NCBI GenBank assembly: GCA_036496265.1
Contig: DASXLL010000370.1
Location: 5,206 to 69,205, forward strand
DNA: 64,000 nt
Direction: 5' to 3'
Source of the DNA: CAYLLN01 sp036496265
Lineage (GTDB): Bacteria; Planctomycetota; Planctomycetia; Pirellulales; Pirellulaceae
Every line of letters starts with the position of its first letter. Position 1 is the first letter of the stretch. The position numbers and the translations under genes were made by a program. A model generated the notes under the pieces. The model was given only the letters and a program-made list of their open reading frames with translations. It had not been told where the DNA came from and made no database searches. Positions 43,729 to 53,900 of the stretch are shown here, piece after piece.

Positions 43729-45030
43729 ATGGCTTTCTCCCTCACCTGTGACGGTATCAAACGCCGCGACTTTCTCCGCATCGGCGCTCTCGGCACCGGC
43801 ATCGGCCTCTCCAGCTATCTCCGCCTGGCCTCCGCGGGTGAAGTGCAAGGCGCCAAAGCCAAAGCCGCCATCTTCATCAACCTCACCGGCGGTCCATCCC
43901 ACATGGACACGTTCGACCTCAAGCCCGACGCCCCCTCCGAGGTCCGCGGCAAGTTCAATAACATCAAAACGAACGTCCCTGGCGTCGAATTCTGCGAGCA
44001 CCTGCCCAAGCTCGGCCAGTGCGCCGACAAATTCGCGATCCTCCGCGGCGTCAGCCACACCCTCGCCGCCCACGAGCTCGGCACCGAATATGTCAACACC
44101 GGCAGCCGCCCGCTTCCCTCGCTCGAATATCCCGGGTACGGCGCGGTCGTCACCAAAGAGCTCGGCGGACCAGAGGATCTGCCGCCCTTCGTCGCCATCC
44201 CCAACAGCAATCAGCGGCCGGGCTTCCTCGGCGTTCAATACGCCCCGCTGAACACGACCAGCACACCCAAGGCCGGTCAGCCCTACGGCGTCCGTGGCAT
44301 CTCGCTTGGTAACGGCATCACGATCGAAGAGATCGAGCGCCGCAACAGCTTGCTCGCCGATCTCGATAAGACCTTCGCCGCCGTCGAATCCAACAGCCAG
44401 CTCCTCACCGGCCTGGACCGCTTCACCGAGCAGGCTCACGCCATCATCACCAGCCGTCGCGCCCGCGAAGCCTTCGATGTCAGCAAAGAATCGCCGGCCT
44501 TTGCGAAGCCATTCGGCGACGACGCTTTCGGCATGAGCTGCCTCCTCGCCACGCGGCTGATTGAATCCGGCGTCCGCTTCGTCACCCTCACGCTCGGCGG
44601 CTGGGACACGCATCAATCGAATTGGACGAAGCTGAAGACCGGCCTGTTGCCGAAGCTCGACGTCGGCCTCTCTTCCCTGCTCAACGGCCTCACCGAAAAG
44701 GGCCTCCTCGACACGACGACCGTCTTCGTCACCGGCGAATTCGGCCGCACGCCCAAGATCAACAGCCGCGATGCTGAAGGCGGCCGCGACCACCACGCCC
44801 GCTGCATGTTCATGCTCATGGGCGGCGGCGGCGTAAAGGGCGGCCAGGTCCTCGGCGAATCCGACGAGACCGCCACCGCTCCCAAGCACGAAGGCTTCTC
44901 GCCCGACGATGTCGCCGCGACCTTCTACAAGACGCTTGGCATCGACCACACCAAGGAATACCACTCCAACACCGGCCGCCCCATCACCATCGTCCGCGAC
45001 GGCCACATCATCAACAAGTTACTTGCGTGA
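43729..45030 (+). CDS. Tat-exported DUF1501 protein
   Basis: A 433-residue member of DUF1501, related to the alkaline phosphatase/sulfatase superfamily. The N-terminus KRRDFLRIGALGTGIGL is a twin-arginine signal. The body holds INLTGGPSHMDTFDLKP, GGWDTHQSNW and FGRTPKINSRDAEGGRDHH, the metal-site-like motifs of the family. It lies downstream of DUF1549/DUF1553, its usual partner, and is presumably exported folded. Substrate unknown. Confidence 0.93.
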   Translation: MAFSLTCDGIKRRDFLRIGALGTGIGLSSYLRLASAGEVQGAKAKAAIFINLTGGPSHMDTFDLKPDAPSEVRGKFNNIKTNVPGVEFCEHLPKLGQCADKFAILRGVSHTLAAHELGTEYVNTGSRPLPSLEYPGYGAVVTKELGGPEDLPPFVAIPNSNQRPGFLGVQYAPLNTTSTPKAGQPYGVRGISLGNGITIEEIERRNSLLADLDKTFAAVESNSQLLTGLDRFTEQAHAIITSRRAREAFDVSKESPAFAKPFGDDAFGMSCLLATRLIESGVRFVTLTLGGWDTHQSNWTKLKTGLLPKLDVGLSSLLNGLTEKGLLDTTTVFVTGEFGRTPKINSRDAEGGRDHHARCMFMLMGGGGVKGGQVLGESDETATAPKHEGFSPDDVAATFYKTLGIDHTKEYHSNTGRPITIVRDGHIINKLLA

Positions 45031-45140
45031 GATAGGCCTCCCGGCCTGTCCTATACGTGGCGCAGGCATCCAGCCTGCCATAAAAATCTCGTTCCCACGC
45101 TCAGCGTGGGAACGCACGTTTTCGACGCTCTGCGTCGCGA
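45031..45140. repeat. cluster of four hairpin elements
   Basis: In order: GATAGGCCTCCCGGCCTGTCC, GGCGCAGGCATCCAGCCTGCC, the perfect palindrome CGTTCCCACGCT-C-AGCGTGGGAACG (45090-45114), and CGACGCTCTGCGTCG. Two of the families recur in the window. The small exported protein gene starts right behind them. Confidence 0.75.
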
Positions 45141-45173
45141 ATTACCAACTACCGTACCACACGGAGCCCTCCC

Positions 45174-45656
45174 ATGCGCCGCCTTCTCCACCTCTCCCTC
45201 CTCATCCTCGCCGCCCTGGCCATCGCCACCCCCGCGTTCGCCGCCAAGAAAAACAAAGACAAGGGTAAGGACCCTGCCGCCTCCATTAAGAAAAAGCTCG
45301 ACTCCGCCGACCTGCCTTCTGAAGTCCGCGAAAAAGTCAACAAAGTCCTCGCCGACGATTCGCCCAAGCTCAAAGAAGCCCAGGCCAAGATCGACGCCAT
45401 CCTGACGAGCGACCAAAAGCAAGCCAAGCGCACGGTCGCCAAGGAAGCCAAATCCAGCGGCGCCAAGCGCAAAGACTTGCAAGCCTCGCTCGACGCCGCC
45501 CTCAAGCTCACCGCCGAGCAAAAATCCAAGCTCTCCAGCGCCGAAAGCGACCTTAAATCCGCCCAAGCCACGCTCACCAGCGACCTTCGCGCCGTCCTCA
45601 CCCCCGAGCAAGCCGAAAAAGCCGGCCTCAAAGCCAAAAAGAAGAACAAAGCCTAA
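45174..45656 (+). CDS. small secreted lysine-rich helical protein
   Basis: A 160-residue protein: signal peptide 1-23 (LLILAALAIATPAFA), then an all-helical Lys/Ala/Leu sequence of repeating KLDSADLPSEVREKVNKVL, LTAEQKSKLSSAESDLKSA and VLTPEQAEKAGLKAKKK units. LTPEQ motifs recall Spy/CpxP-like periplasmic chaperones (LTxxQ), though the match is partial. It closes the DUF1549/DUF1501 cluster and is 143 bases downstream with hairpins between, so separate regulation is possible. Confidence 0.78.
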   Translation: MRRLLHLSLLILAALAIATPAFAAKKNKDKGKDPAASIKKKLDSADLPSEVREKVNKVLADDSPKLKEAQAKIDAILTSDQKQAKRTVAKEAKSSGAKRKDLQASLDAALKLTAEQKSKLSSAESDLKSAQATLTSDLRAVLTPEQAEKAGLKAKKKNKA

Positions 45657-45657
45657 A

Positions 45658-45726
45658 CGTGGGACAGGCTTCCAGCCTGCCGAAAAGAAATTGGGAGGGC
45701 GAAACGGCGAACCTCCCGCCGAGCAC
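45658..45726. repeat. two hairpin elements after the LTPEQ protein
   Basis: GTGGGACAGGCTTCCAGCCTG is followed by GGGAGGGCG...CTCCCGCC. Both belong to families with other members here (36493 and 23551 respectively). Confidence 0.7.
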
Positions 45727-45758
45727 GATAGCGCGGCCTCGGAGCGAATCAGCATCCG

Positions 45759-46079
45759 CTACAACTCGCCGCTCAACCTGCGATGCACGACTCGAACGTG
45801 CCATCCCCCGCCCGCCGGCTGCTGGTTTGCGGTTGGCTCCAACACAGCGGGTGCCCCGGGTGTCATGTTCGCGATATTCGCCTCTTCGGTAGCGTCCTTC
45901 TCTTTGACAGCCTGCAACTGCTTGATTAAATCCTTCGCCTCCGCCAGCCTCTCGTCCATCATGTGAATCTGCAGGAACTGCTCTTCCGTCTGTTCCGAAT
46001 GGGTATGGATCAACCAACCGATCGCCAAAGCTGCCACCGTGGTTACCAAAAACATCTCGCGAATCGTGAATTGAAGCAT
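45759..46079 (-). CDS. small planctomycete membrane protein (FTIRE N-terminus)
   Basis: A 106-residue protein beginning MLQFTIREMFLVTTVAALAIGWL, the N-terminal membrane anchor of many planctomycete small proteins, followed by a coiled-coil (HMMDERLAEAKDLIKQLQAVKEKD). GGAGAAGC precedes the ATG with good spacing, so the longer frame upstream is rejected. The C-terminus looks repeat-derived. Function unknown. Confidence 0.72.
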   Translation of the reverse strand: MLQFTIREMFLVTTVAALAIGWLIHTHSEQTEEQFLQIHMMDERLAEAKDLIKQLQAVKEKDATEEANIANMTPGAPAVLEPTANQQPAGGGWHVRVVHRRLSGEL

Positions 46080-46263
46080 CCAAGCTTCTCCGTAATTATC
46101 GAGTATTGAACCCCAATCGACACGTCTACGACGGTGTCCTTCCTCAGTAGTTTTATTGCCAGATTGAGAACTGGGCCGCCATAAACGTTGCCGCAGACGG
46201 TTCATTCTTGCACGACACTTACACCATGCGCCTGGCACGTCGCCGACGTCGCTGGCATAACGA

Positions 46264-48525
46264 TCACTTCAGGACAAATCCCGCCTCCACCACCACCATC
46301 GCCCCATAATACGGCGCCTCCGCCCCGCTTCTCAGCATCAGCGTCTTCGCTCCCGGCGGCAGCGCAATCTCCACCTGCTCCGCCGGCGCCAAGCTGTTGA
46401 TCGCCGTCCGCTCCCACACCACGCGATCATCGACGAGCAATTGCACCGGCCCCGCCACCTGGTCCGCGCACCCAATCACCGCGACGAATGACTTGTACTC
46501 CGGCTTGAGCACCCATCGCACGCTCCCATTCCTTGCGATCTGAAGGCCATCCTCGAATTTCTGCCCTAAGAGCCGCACGCTGCCCAATTGCAACGCGGTT
46601 CCACCGCCTGCAACTGCCGCCGACGATAACGCCACATCCGGCTTTTTCACCTCACCACCAGCCGCCAAATTCCCAATCGCCCCCCGCACCATGAAGCTGC
46701 GTATCACAATCTCGTTCGTTTCCCGCTTCCCCGCCAAGTCAAGCTGCACGGTCACCTCCTGCCGGCGCCACGCCTGCAAATCCCACCAATACGCCAGCCG
46801 GTCCGACAAATTCGATTCCTCCCCGCCGCCATCTCGCGCCCGCTGCTTGCTATACCGCACCGTCCACTGCCGCAATTGATTGCGATCTGCATTGTTATGC
46901 CAGGGCACGACCTCTCCATTCACCGTCAACCGAACCTCATGTTCCTCCAAATCCACAGGACAAACGGTTAGCAGTTCCACCACATCGCTTGCCCGCGAAA
47001 CCACTAGCCGCCGTGAAAGCGACGCGACCGCGCCCTTCGGCAAGACAATCGCCGGATACCACGTGCTCGCCAGCAAATTGAACTCGCTTCGCAGCCGCGC
47101 GCTATTCCAGCCCTCGCCAACCAGATCCCACTCCGCCGCACCAGCCAGCATCGTCTTCAATCGCGTCTTTGGATCGGCGATCGACGCATCCAATTTCACC
47201 AGCGGCGCAAGCCACACTACGCTATCGCGAATATCAAACGGATCAGCCCCCCGCGGCCGCTCCTCATGCGCAAACTCGGTGACCAGCACCAACCTTTTCA
47301 TCCCCGCCACATCGGTTGCCTTCATTCGCTGAATGCCATCCCGCCCCTGAAACACACCCGAATCCCACATCGCCTCGCCCGCCGTTTCATCGCTCCCTCT
47401 CCCGCTGGGAGAGGGCTGGGGTGAGGGTGCTTCGATTGCGCCTTGGCCCAAGACTTTGCACCGCACGCACCCGCCTTCGCTTGATTCCAAACCCACCGCC
47501 AATTCCGCACTCGCCGCACCCACCGGCAGCTCAAAGCCAATCTCGCTATGCGCATGCGCCGCAATGCCGATGTCCGATTCCAGCCCCCCCGCTGCCAGAA
47601 CACCGCCGCCCGCGTTGCGATTGGCTGTCCACATCTCCACCGGCCCGATCAGCCGCCGATTGGCGATCGTCGTCGCCGGCAAACACGACAGCGGCACTTC
47701 ATCCGACGCCCGATACCCACAAGACGCGATTTCCTCCTCCGGAACTGCCAGTGGCTCATCCGCCCACGCCGGCTGCACGTAATAAAGCACCTCGCTCGAT
47801 AGCCGCCCCCGCCGCCGGCCCTGGTCCTGCTCCCGGCTCACGCGCGCCGCCGTCACAACCGCACCTCCCCGCGTCGAAAACCGCCCAATCGCCGCCCGTC
47901 CGCCATTTGCCCACGCATTGTCGGCCAACACCGCGCTCGTCCGATCGACTCCCGGAAAAACCACTTCCGCCAAATCGCCAAAATCAACTTCGACGATTCC
48001 CTCCATGGTCAACAAGCTCAATCCCCGCTCCTTCCACCGAATCGCCCGTGCCGTCAGTTGCTTGCCGTCCATCAGCCGCACCGTCCCCGGCGTCACCTGC
48101 CCGGCCTGCGGCACAACGATAATTCGCTCAATGGCACTCGTCAGCACCGCCAGCGTCGCCCCGCTCACCGGCACGAGCGGCCCTTCGAGTTCTATCTGCA
48201 CCCGCCGCGACTGCCCACCTTGGCCATTCGCTGTCTCCAATCCCACTAGCGTTCCCGGCAAGCAATCGCCATTCGCCATCACTATCAATGGCGGCTTCAA
48301 CTCGACGGTCACGCCCGTATCGCGAATGAATCGCACCGGATTTTCACTCTCCAAAATCTCGCGATTCTCCAATCGAAACGACGACCCCGGCAGCGGCCAC
48401 GCCGTCAACGACTTCGTCGTCACCCGCGTCCCATCCGCGAGCCACGCCACATACCGCTCCGCCGCCAAACTGAACCTCGGCGCGAGAACAGCACAAACGA
48501 TAATCGCCAACCAGATTCGTCGCAT
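46264..48525 (-). CDS. secreted protein with NPCBM-like domains
   Basis: A 753-residue exported protein. Signal peptide 1-21 (ends RFSLAAE). The middle (about 290-440) has the NPCBM pattern ESDIGIAAHAHSEIGFELP...VGLESSEGGCVRCKVLG, then WDSGVFQG and KRLVLVTEF, but a hairpin repeat is inserted in frame between the two halves (SPQPSPSGRGS). A second, degenerate copy lies at the C-terminus (LLGQKFEDGLQI...ALPPGAKTLML). NPCBM domains bind sugars in glycosidases. No catalytic domain is seen; an adhesive or carbohydrate-binding role is likely. It stands alone and is divergent from the CDF gene. Confidence 0.82.
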   Translation of the reverse strand: MRRIWLAIIVCAVLAPRFSLAAERYVAWLADGTRVTTKSLTAWPLPGSSFRLENREILESENPVRFIRDTGVTVELKPPLIVMANGDCLPGTLVGLETANGQGGQSRRVQIELEGPLVPVSGATLAVLTSAIERIIVVPQAGQVTPGTVRLMDGKQLTARAIRWKERGLSLLTMEGIVEVDFGDLAEVVFPGVDRTSAVLADNAWANGGRAAIGRFSTRGGAVVTAARVSREQDQGRRRGRLSSEVLYYVQPAWADEPLAVPEEEIASCGYRASDEVPLSCLPATTIANRRLIGPVEMWTANRNAGGGVLAAGGLESDIGIAAHAHSEIGFELPVGAASAELAVGLESSEGGCVRCKVLGQGAIEAPSPQPSPSGRGSDETAGEAMWDSGVFQGRDGIQRMKATDVAGMKRLVLVTEFAHEERPRGADPFDIRDSVVWLAPLVKLDASIADPKTRLKTMLAGAAEWDLVGEGWNSARLRSEFNLLASTWYPAIVLPKGAVASLSRRLVVSRASDVVELLTVCPVDLEEHEVRLTVNGEVVPWHNNADRNQLRQWTVRYSKQRARDGGGEESNLSDRLAYWWDLQAWRRQEVTVQLDLAGKRETNEIVIRSFMVRGAIGNLAAGGEVKKPDVALSSAAVAGGGTALQLGSVRLLGQKFEDGLQIARNGSVRWVLKPEYKSFVAVIGCADQVAGPVQLLVDDRVVWERTAINSLAPAEQVEIALPPGAKTLMLRSGAEAPYYGAMVVVEAGFVLK
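47391..47429. repeat. CCTCTCCC...GGGTGAGGG repeat in frame in the NPCBM gene
   Basis: CTCCCTCTCCCGCTGGGAGA and GGCTGGGGTGAGGG form a hairpin; read on the minus strand it gives SPQPSPSGRGS in the middle of the NPCBM domain. A relative is in mfd at 35925. Confidence 0.8.
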
Positions 48526-48608
48526 TCCTCAATCTTCATTGCCAGCTCTGTTTCCCGCAACTCCGTTCTCCTTAGCAGCTACAATTAGCCCGCCCTCGTG
48601 AAATCACC

Positions 48609-49505
48609 ATGACCGACAACTCCGCAAACGACTCGACCAACGCAAACGCCGACCTGACCCGCGCCCCCCTCGTCGGCATCGCCGTCAACGCTTCGCTCGC
48701 GGCGATAAAAATCCTCGCTGGCACCTTCGGCAACTCCTACGCCCTCATTGCCGACGGCATCGAATCGACCTCCGACATCATCACCTCGCTCATTGTCTGG
48801 GGCGGCCTGCAAGTCGCAGCCCAACCGGCTACGGAAGAACACCCCTACGGCTATGGCAAGGCCGAATCGCTCTCCGGTATCATCGGCGCGATCGCCCTCC
48901 TCGCAGCCGCAGCCACAATCGCCTACCACAGCGTCTACGAAATTCTCACACCGCATCACCTGCCGCATTGGTCCACGCTCGCTGTCCTGGCCGGCGTCAT
49001 CGCGATCAAAATGGCCCTCGCCCGGTGGATCGGCGGCATTGGCGAGGAAACGAACAGTACGGCCCTGGCCAGCGACGCCTGGCATCACTGGTCCGACGCC
49101 TTCACCTCGCTCGCCGCCTTCATCGGCATCTCAATCGGCCTCATCGGCGGCCCTGGCTACGAGCCGGCCGACGACTACGCCGCGCTCGTCGCCTGCCTCG
49201 TCATCGCCGCCAGCGGCGGCCGCCTCCTCTGGATCGCCACCAAGGAAGTCCTCGACGTCGCCCCACCGTCCGAATTCGAAGACCAACTGCGAGCCATCGC
49301 CGCCGCCGTCCCCGGCGTCACCCGCATCGAAAAATGCCGCATTCGCAAAAGCGGTCTCAATTACTTCGTCGATATCCACGTGCAAGTAAACGGCAACGCC
49401 ACCGTCCACGAAGGCCACGCCATCGGCGGCGCCGTCCGGGCCGCGTTACGGTCCTCACCACTTCGCATCGCCGACGCCCTCGTCCATATCGAGCCCGATT
49501 CGTAA
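48609..49505 (+). CDS. cation diffusion facilitator (CDF) transporter
   Basis: A 298-residue inner-membrane divalent-metal/proton antiporter. Six transmembrane helices span about 20-215, with ALIADGIESTSDIITS (TM2, metal site), EEHPYGYGKAESL and HHWSDAFTSLAAF (TM5, HxxxD site). The C-terminal cytoplasmic ferredoxin-like domain (about 220-295) includes VDIHVQVNGNATVHEGHAI. Its position before a heavy-metal RND system suggests Zn2+, Co2+ or Cd2+ homeostasis. ATG with CACC upstream only; start is otherwise unambiguous. Confidence 0.93.
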   Translation: MTDNSANDSTNANADLTRAPLVGIAVNASLAAIKILAGTFGNSYALIADGIESTSDIITSLIVWGGLQVAAQPATEEHPYGYGKAESLSGIIGAIALLAAAATIAYHSVYEILTPHHLPHWSTLAVLAGVIAIKMALARWIGGIGEETNSTALASDAWHHWSDAFTSLAAFIGISIGLIGGPGYEPADDYAALVACLVIAASGGRLLWIATKEVLDVAPPSEFEDQLRAIAAAVPGVTRIEKCRIRKSGLNYFVDIHVQVNGNATVHEGHAIGGAVRAALRSSPLRIADALVHIEPDS

Positions 49506-49647
49506 TGTTCGTAATCCTCCTTAACCGCAAACTCGCCTGGATAACCGGCCGCGTTCCAATTAGGCTGCCTTCTTGGCGAGCGGGGGACGTAAGTCCGCCG
49601 GTAAGCTAACGCTGCCTGACAATCGCAATCGTGCGTTTTTGCTTTCT

Positions 49648-50910
49648 ATGAACCGTTGGCTCATCATCGCCGGCTCGCTCTGCCTCGCCTTCAGCCTCTG
49701 CGGCTGCACACCGCCCGCCAAGAAACCCGAGCCCGCTCCGCCGCCGGCCAAAGTCGATAAAGTCCAAGCCGAAGCGGACCTGAACCGCATTGTCTTGAAG
49801 CCAGAGGCCGAAGCCCGCCTCGGCATCACGCTCGCCCCAATCGAAGTCAAGCCAATCAGCCGCGTCCGCACCTATGGCGGCGAAATCGCCCTGCCGCCCG
49901 GCGCATCGCTCGTCATTTCCGCTCCCGTCAGCGGCCGCATTCAGCCCGCCGCCAGCGGCAACATGCCCGCCGCCGGCTCGCTCGTCGCCGCGAACCAGCC
50001 ACTCCTGATTTTGACCCCGCTTCTCTCGCCCGAGCGCGACGTGCTCACGCCCGCCGAACGCATCAACATGGCCCAGGCCAAAAACCAGATTCTCACCGCC
50101 CGCATCGACGCCGCCGGCCGGGTTGGCCAGGCCCGCGAGCAAGTTGCCGCCGCGAAAATCGCTCTCGACCGCGCCGAGCGACTCTACCGCGACTCGGCTG
50201 GCACCGCACAAGCCGTCGATACTGCCCGCGCGCAATCGAACCTCGCGATCAAGGCTCTCGAAGCCGCCGAAGAAACGCAAAAGGCCGTCGAAAGCATCAG
50301 CCTCGATGGCAGCGAAGCCGGCCAGCAGCAGCCGCTCGTCATCGAATCGCCGCAATCCGGCATGGTCCGCACGCAGCACGTCGCTTCCGGCGAGGTCGTC
50401 GCCGCCGGCGCGCCGCTGTTCGAAGTCATGAAATGCGATCCCGTTTGGGTCCGTGTCCCCGTCTATGCGGGCGAGACCGCGCAGCTCGCGCTCGATCAGC
50501 CCGCCGATGTCGTGCCGCTCAATTCAGATGAAAAAGGCCACGGCTACACGGCCAAACCCATCGCCGCGCCGCCCACCGCCACCTCGCTCGCGGCGACCGT
50601 CGATTTGTACTACGAGCTCGCCAACAAGGACGGTCGCCTGCGGCCCGGCGAGCGAATGAGCATCCATATTAAGCTGCAAGGCGCCGCCGACCAGCGCGTC
50701 GTTCCCTGGTCCGCGGTCATCCACGACATCAACGGCGGCACCTGGGTCTATGAAAAAACCGCCGATCACACCTACGTCCGCCGCCGCGTCCAAGTCCGTT
50801 ACATCGTCGATAACCTCGCCGTCCTCGAATCCGGCCCCCCCACAGGTGCCCAAATCGTTACCGCCGGCGCAGTGGAATTGTTCGGCACCGAAATGGGTTT
50901 CGCAAAATAA
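49648..50910 (+). CDS. RND efflux periplasmic adaptor (membrane-fusion lipoprotein)
   Basis: A 420-residue adaptor of the CusB/CzcB type. The lipobox LCGC puts the lipidated Cys at residue 20; a Pro/Lys linker follows. A barrel-sandwich hybrid half (SGRIQPAASGNMPAAGSLVAAN) brackets an alpha-hairpin with coiled coil at about 125-225 (ARIDAAGRVGQAREQVAAAK), then a beta-barrel and membrane-proximal domain (VHDINGGTWVYEKTADHTY). No metal-binding His/Met N-terminal patch is seen. Starts at ATG 49648; a longer frame is not supported. 21 bases from the pump gene. Confidence 0.92.
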   Translation: MNRWLIIAGSLCLAFSLCGCTPPAKKPEPAPPPAKVDKVQAEADLNRIVLKPEAEARLGITLAPIEVKPISRVRTYGGEIALPPGASLVISAPVSGRIQPAASGNMPAAGSLVAANQPLLILTPLLSPERDVLTPAERINMAQAKNQILTARIDAAGRVGQAREQVAAAKIALDRAERLYRDSAGTAQAVDTARAQSNLAIKALEAAEETQKAVESISLDGSEAGQQQPLVIESPQSGMVRTQHVASGEVVAAGAPLFEVMKCDPVWVRVPVYAGETAQLALDQPADVVPLNSDEKGHGYTAKPIAAPPTATSLAATVDLYYELANKDGRLRPGERMSIHIKLQGAADQRVVPWSAVIHDINGGTWVYEKTADHTYVRRRVQVRYIVDNLAVLESGPPTGAQIVTAGAVELFGTEMGFAK

Positions 50911-50911
50911 T

Positions 50912-50929
50912 TTGGTTCTTGGTTCTTTG
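50912..50929. repeat. GGTTCTT heptamer pair
   Basis: Two exact GGTTCTT words in tandem fill the gap between the adaptor stop and the pump start, so the pump's ribosome-binding region is repeat-derived. Confidence 0.75.
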
Positions 50930-50931
50930 TA

Positions 50932-53900
50932 ATGTCCTGGCTCGTTTCCACTTCCCTCCGCCTTCGCGTCGCCGTCCTGGCCCTCTCGTGCCTGCTCATC
51001 GTCTATGGCATCCAGACGCTGCGCAAAACGCCGCTCGACGTCTTCCCTGAATTCGCGCCGCCGCTCGTTGAAATCCAAACCGAAGCCCCCGGCATCTCGA
51101 CCGAAGAAGTCGAGAGCATGATCACGATGCCGCTGGAGAACGCGCTCAACGGCACACCCTGGAAGAAAATCATCCGCAGCAAGTCGGTTCTCGGCCTCTC
51201 CTCCGTCGTCCTCATTTTCGAAGACGGCACCGATCTCATTCGCGCCCGCCAGCTCGTTCAAGAGCGTCTCGCGACTGAAGCCAGCCGTTTGCCGGCTATC
51301 GCCAGGCCGCCGGTCATCCTCTCGCCGCTTTCCTCCACTAGCCGGGCGATGAAAATCGGAATTACTTCGACAAAGCTCTCGCAGATGGAGATGACCGAAC
51401 TGGCCCGCTGGACGATCCGCCCCCGGCTGATGGCCGTTCCCGGCGTCGCCAACGTCGCCATCTGGGGCCAGCGCGACCGGCAATTCCAGGTCATCGTCGA
51501 TCCCGAACGCCTGCAGGCCCACGATGTCACGCTCGGCACGATTGAGCGGGCCGCCGGCGAAGCCGTCATTCTCGAAGGCGGCGGCTTTCTCGATACGCCC
51601 AACCAGCGCCTCGCCCTCCGGCAACAAGTCGGCATCTACGACGCCGAAGATCTCGGCAATGTGAAAGTCGATTTTCGCTCTGGCGCTCCGCTGCGAATGC
51701 GCGACGTGGCCGACGTGATCGAAAGCTACCCGCCGCCCATCGGCGACGCCGTCATCGGCGTCCTCGGCAGCGACCGCAACGAGCCCGGGCTGCTCCTCAT
51801 CGTCGAAAAACAGCCCTGGGGAAACACGCTGGAAGTAACGCACAAAGTCGAAGAGGCCCTCAAAGCTCTCGCGCCCGGTCTGAAAGACTTGGAAATCGAT
51901 CCGACCATTTTTCGCCCCGCCACATTCATCGAACGCTCGCTCTACAACCTCTCGCACGCGTTTGTCCTCGGCTGCGGCCTCGTCGTGGTCATTTTGTTTG
52001 TCTTCTTGTTCGATTGGCGAACCGCCGTCATCAGCTTGACTGCCATTCCGCTCTCGCTGATCGCCGCGGGCCTCGTCCTTCACTTCCGCGGTGGCACGAT
52101 GAACACGATGGTCATCGCCGGCCTCGTGATCGCGCTCGGCGAAGTCGTCGATGACGCCATCATCGACGTCGAAAACATCCTCCGCCGCTTGCAGCTCAAC
52201 CGCGAGTCGCCGCACCCACAGTCGGCGTTTCAAGTCGTCCTAGCCGCCTCGCTCGAAGTTCGCAGTGCCGTCGTCTATGCCAGCCTCATCGTCACGCTCG
52301 TCTTCGTGCCGATTTTGTTTCTCGACGGCCTCGCCGGCTCGTTCTTCCGCCCCCTGGCCATCGCCTACATCCTCGCCATACTCGCCTCGCTCCTCACGGC
52401 GCTCACCGTCACTCCGGCGTTGTCGCTCTTGCTTCTGCCATCGGCTGAACGCAAGCGCCACGACGCGCCACTGGCCCACGTCCTGAAAAACATCTACCGC
52501 CACCTGCTGCCGCCGCTCGTCTCTCGACCCAAACTCTCGCTGGCCATCGTCATCGTCGCCTTCATCGGCACCGGCATCGCCGTCGCTCGCCTCGGCGAAG
52601 AGTTTTTGCCCAATTTCCAGGAAACCGACTTCCTCATGCATTGGGTCGAGAAGCCGAGCGCTTCGCTCGACTCGATGGTCCGCATCACGCAAAAAGCGGC
52701 CGGCGAGTTGCGATCGATTCCTGGCGTCCGCAATTTCGGCTCGCATATCGGCCGCGCCGAAGTTGCCGACGAAGTCTACGGCCCCAACTTTACCGAGCTC
52801 TGGATCAGCGTCGATCCCAACGTCAGCCTGCCCGCCACTGTCAAGAAGATCCAAGCCGCCGTCGATGGCTACCCCGGTCTCTACCGCGACCTGCTGACCT
52901 ATCTCAAAGAGCGCATCAAGGAAGTCCTCTCCGGTGCCGGCGCCACGATCGTCGTCCGCACCTACGGCCCCGACCTCGCCATCCTCCGCGCCAAAGGCGA
53001 CGAGATCAAAAAGACGATCGAAGGCGTTTCCGGCGTCACGAACTTGAAGGTCGAAGCCCAGGTCCTCGTCCCCCAAGTCCAAGTTCGTCTCCGCCCCGAC
53101 GCAGCATCACGCTTCGGCCTTTCTCCCGGCCAGGTGCGCCACGCCGTTGCGACGCTCGTTCGCGGAACCAAAGTAGGCGAAGTTTATGAAGACCAAAAAA
53201 CCTACGACGTCGTCGTCCGCGGCGACCCCAAAGTCCGCGCCAATCTCGAGGCCATCCGCGAACTGCCGATCGACCTCCCCAGCGGCGGCCTCGCCCCGCT
53301 CAAAGACGTCGCCGACGTTTATATCGAGCCTGCCCCCAACGAAATCAAACGCGAATCTGCCTCTCGCCGCCTTGATGTGACCTGCAACGTTGCCGGCCGC
53401 GACCTCGGCTCTGTCGCCCGCGAAATCGAAGCCGCGGTGAAAAAACTAGATTTTCCCGCCGAGTATCACCCCGAATTTCTCGGCGAATACGCCGCCCGCC
53501 AACAATCGCGGCAGCGCCTCTTCGCCCTTTCAGCGCTCTCCGTCCTCGGCATCGTCCTGCTCCTGCACATGGATTTTCGCTCCTGGCGGTTGACGCTCCT
53601 CGTCTTCCTCACAATTCCCTTCGCGCTCGTCGGTGGTGTCCTCGGTGCGATCCTGCAAGGCGGCATTCTCTCGCTCGGCTCACTCGTCGGCTTCGTCACC
53701 GTCCTCGGCATCGCCGCCCGCAACGGCATCATGCTCGTCAGCCATTACCGCCATCTCGAAGAAGTCGAAGGCGAGCCCTTCGGCGTCCCGCTCGTCCTCC
53801 GCGGCGCGGAAGAACGCCTCACGCCCATCCTCATGACCGCGCTGGCCACCGGCCTCGCCCTCGTCCCCCTCGTGGTTAGCGGCAACCTCCCCGGCCACGA

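Noticed and set aside
43645..45006. Long open frame opposite DUF1501 on the minus strand
   Set aside because: The plus strand has a complete Tat signal and family motifs; the minus frame is low-complexity Gly/Ala/Glu/Val sequence produced by GC-rich codon bias.
50524..52233. 569-codon open frame on the minus strand
   Set aside because: It is antisense to the RND pump and adaptor, whose motifs are intact; its composition (Asp/Glu/Gly/Arg) is that of a shadow.
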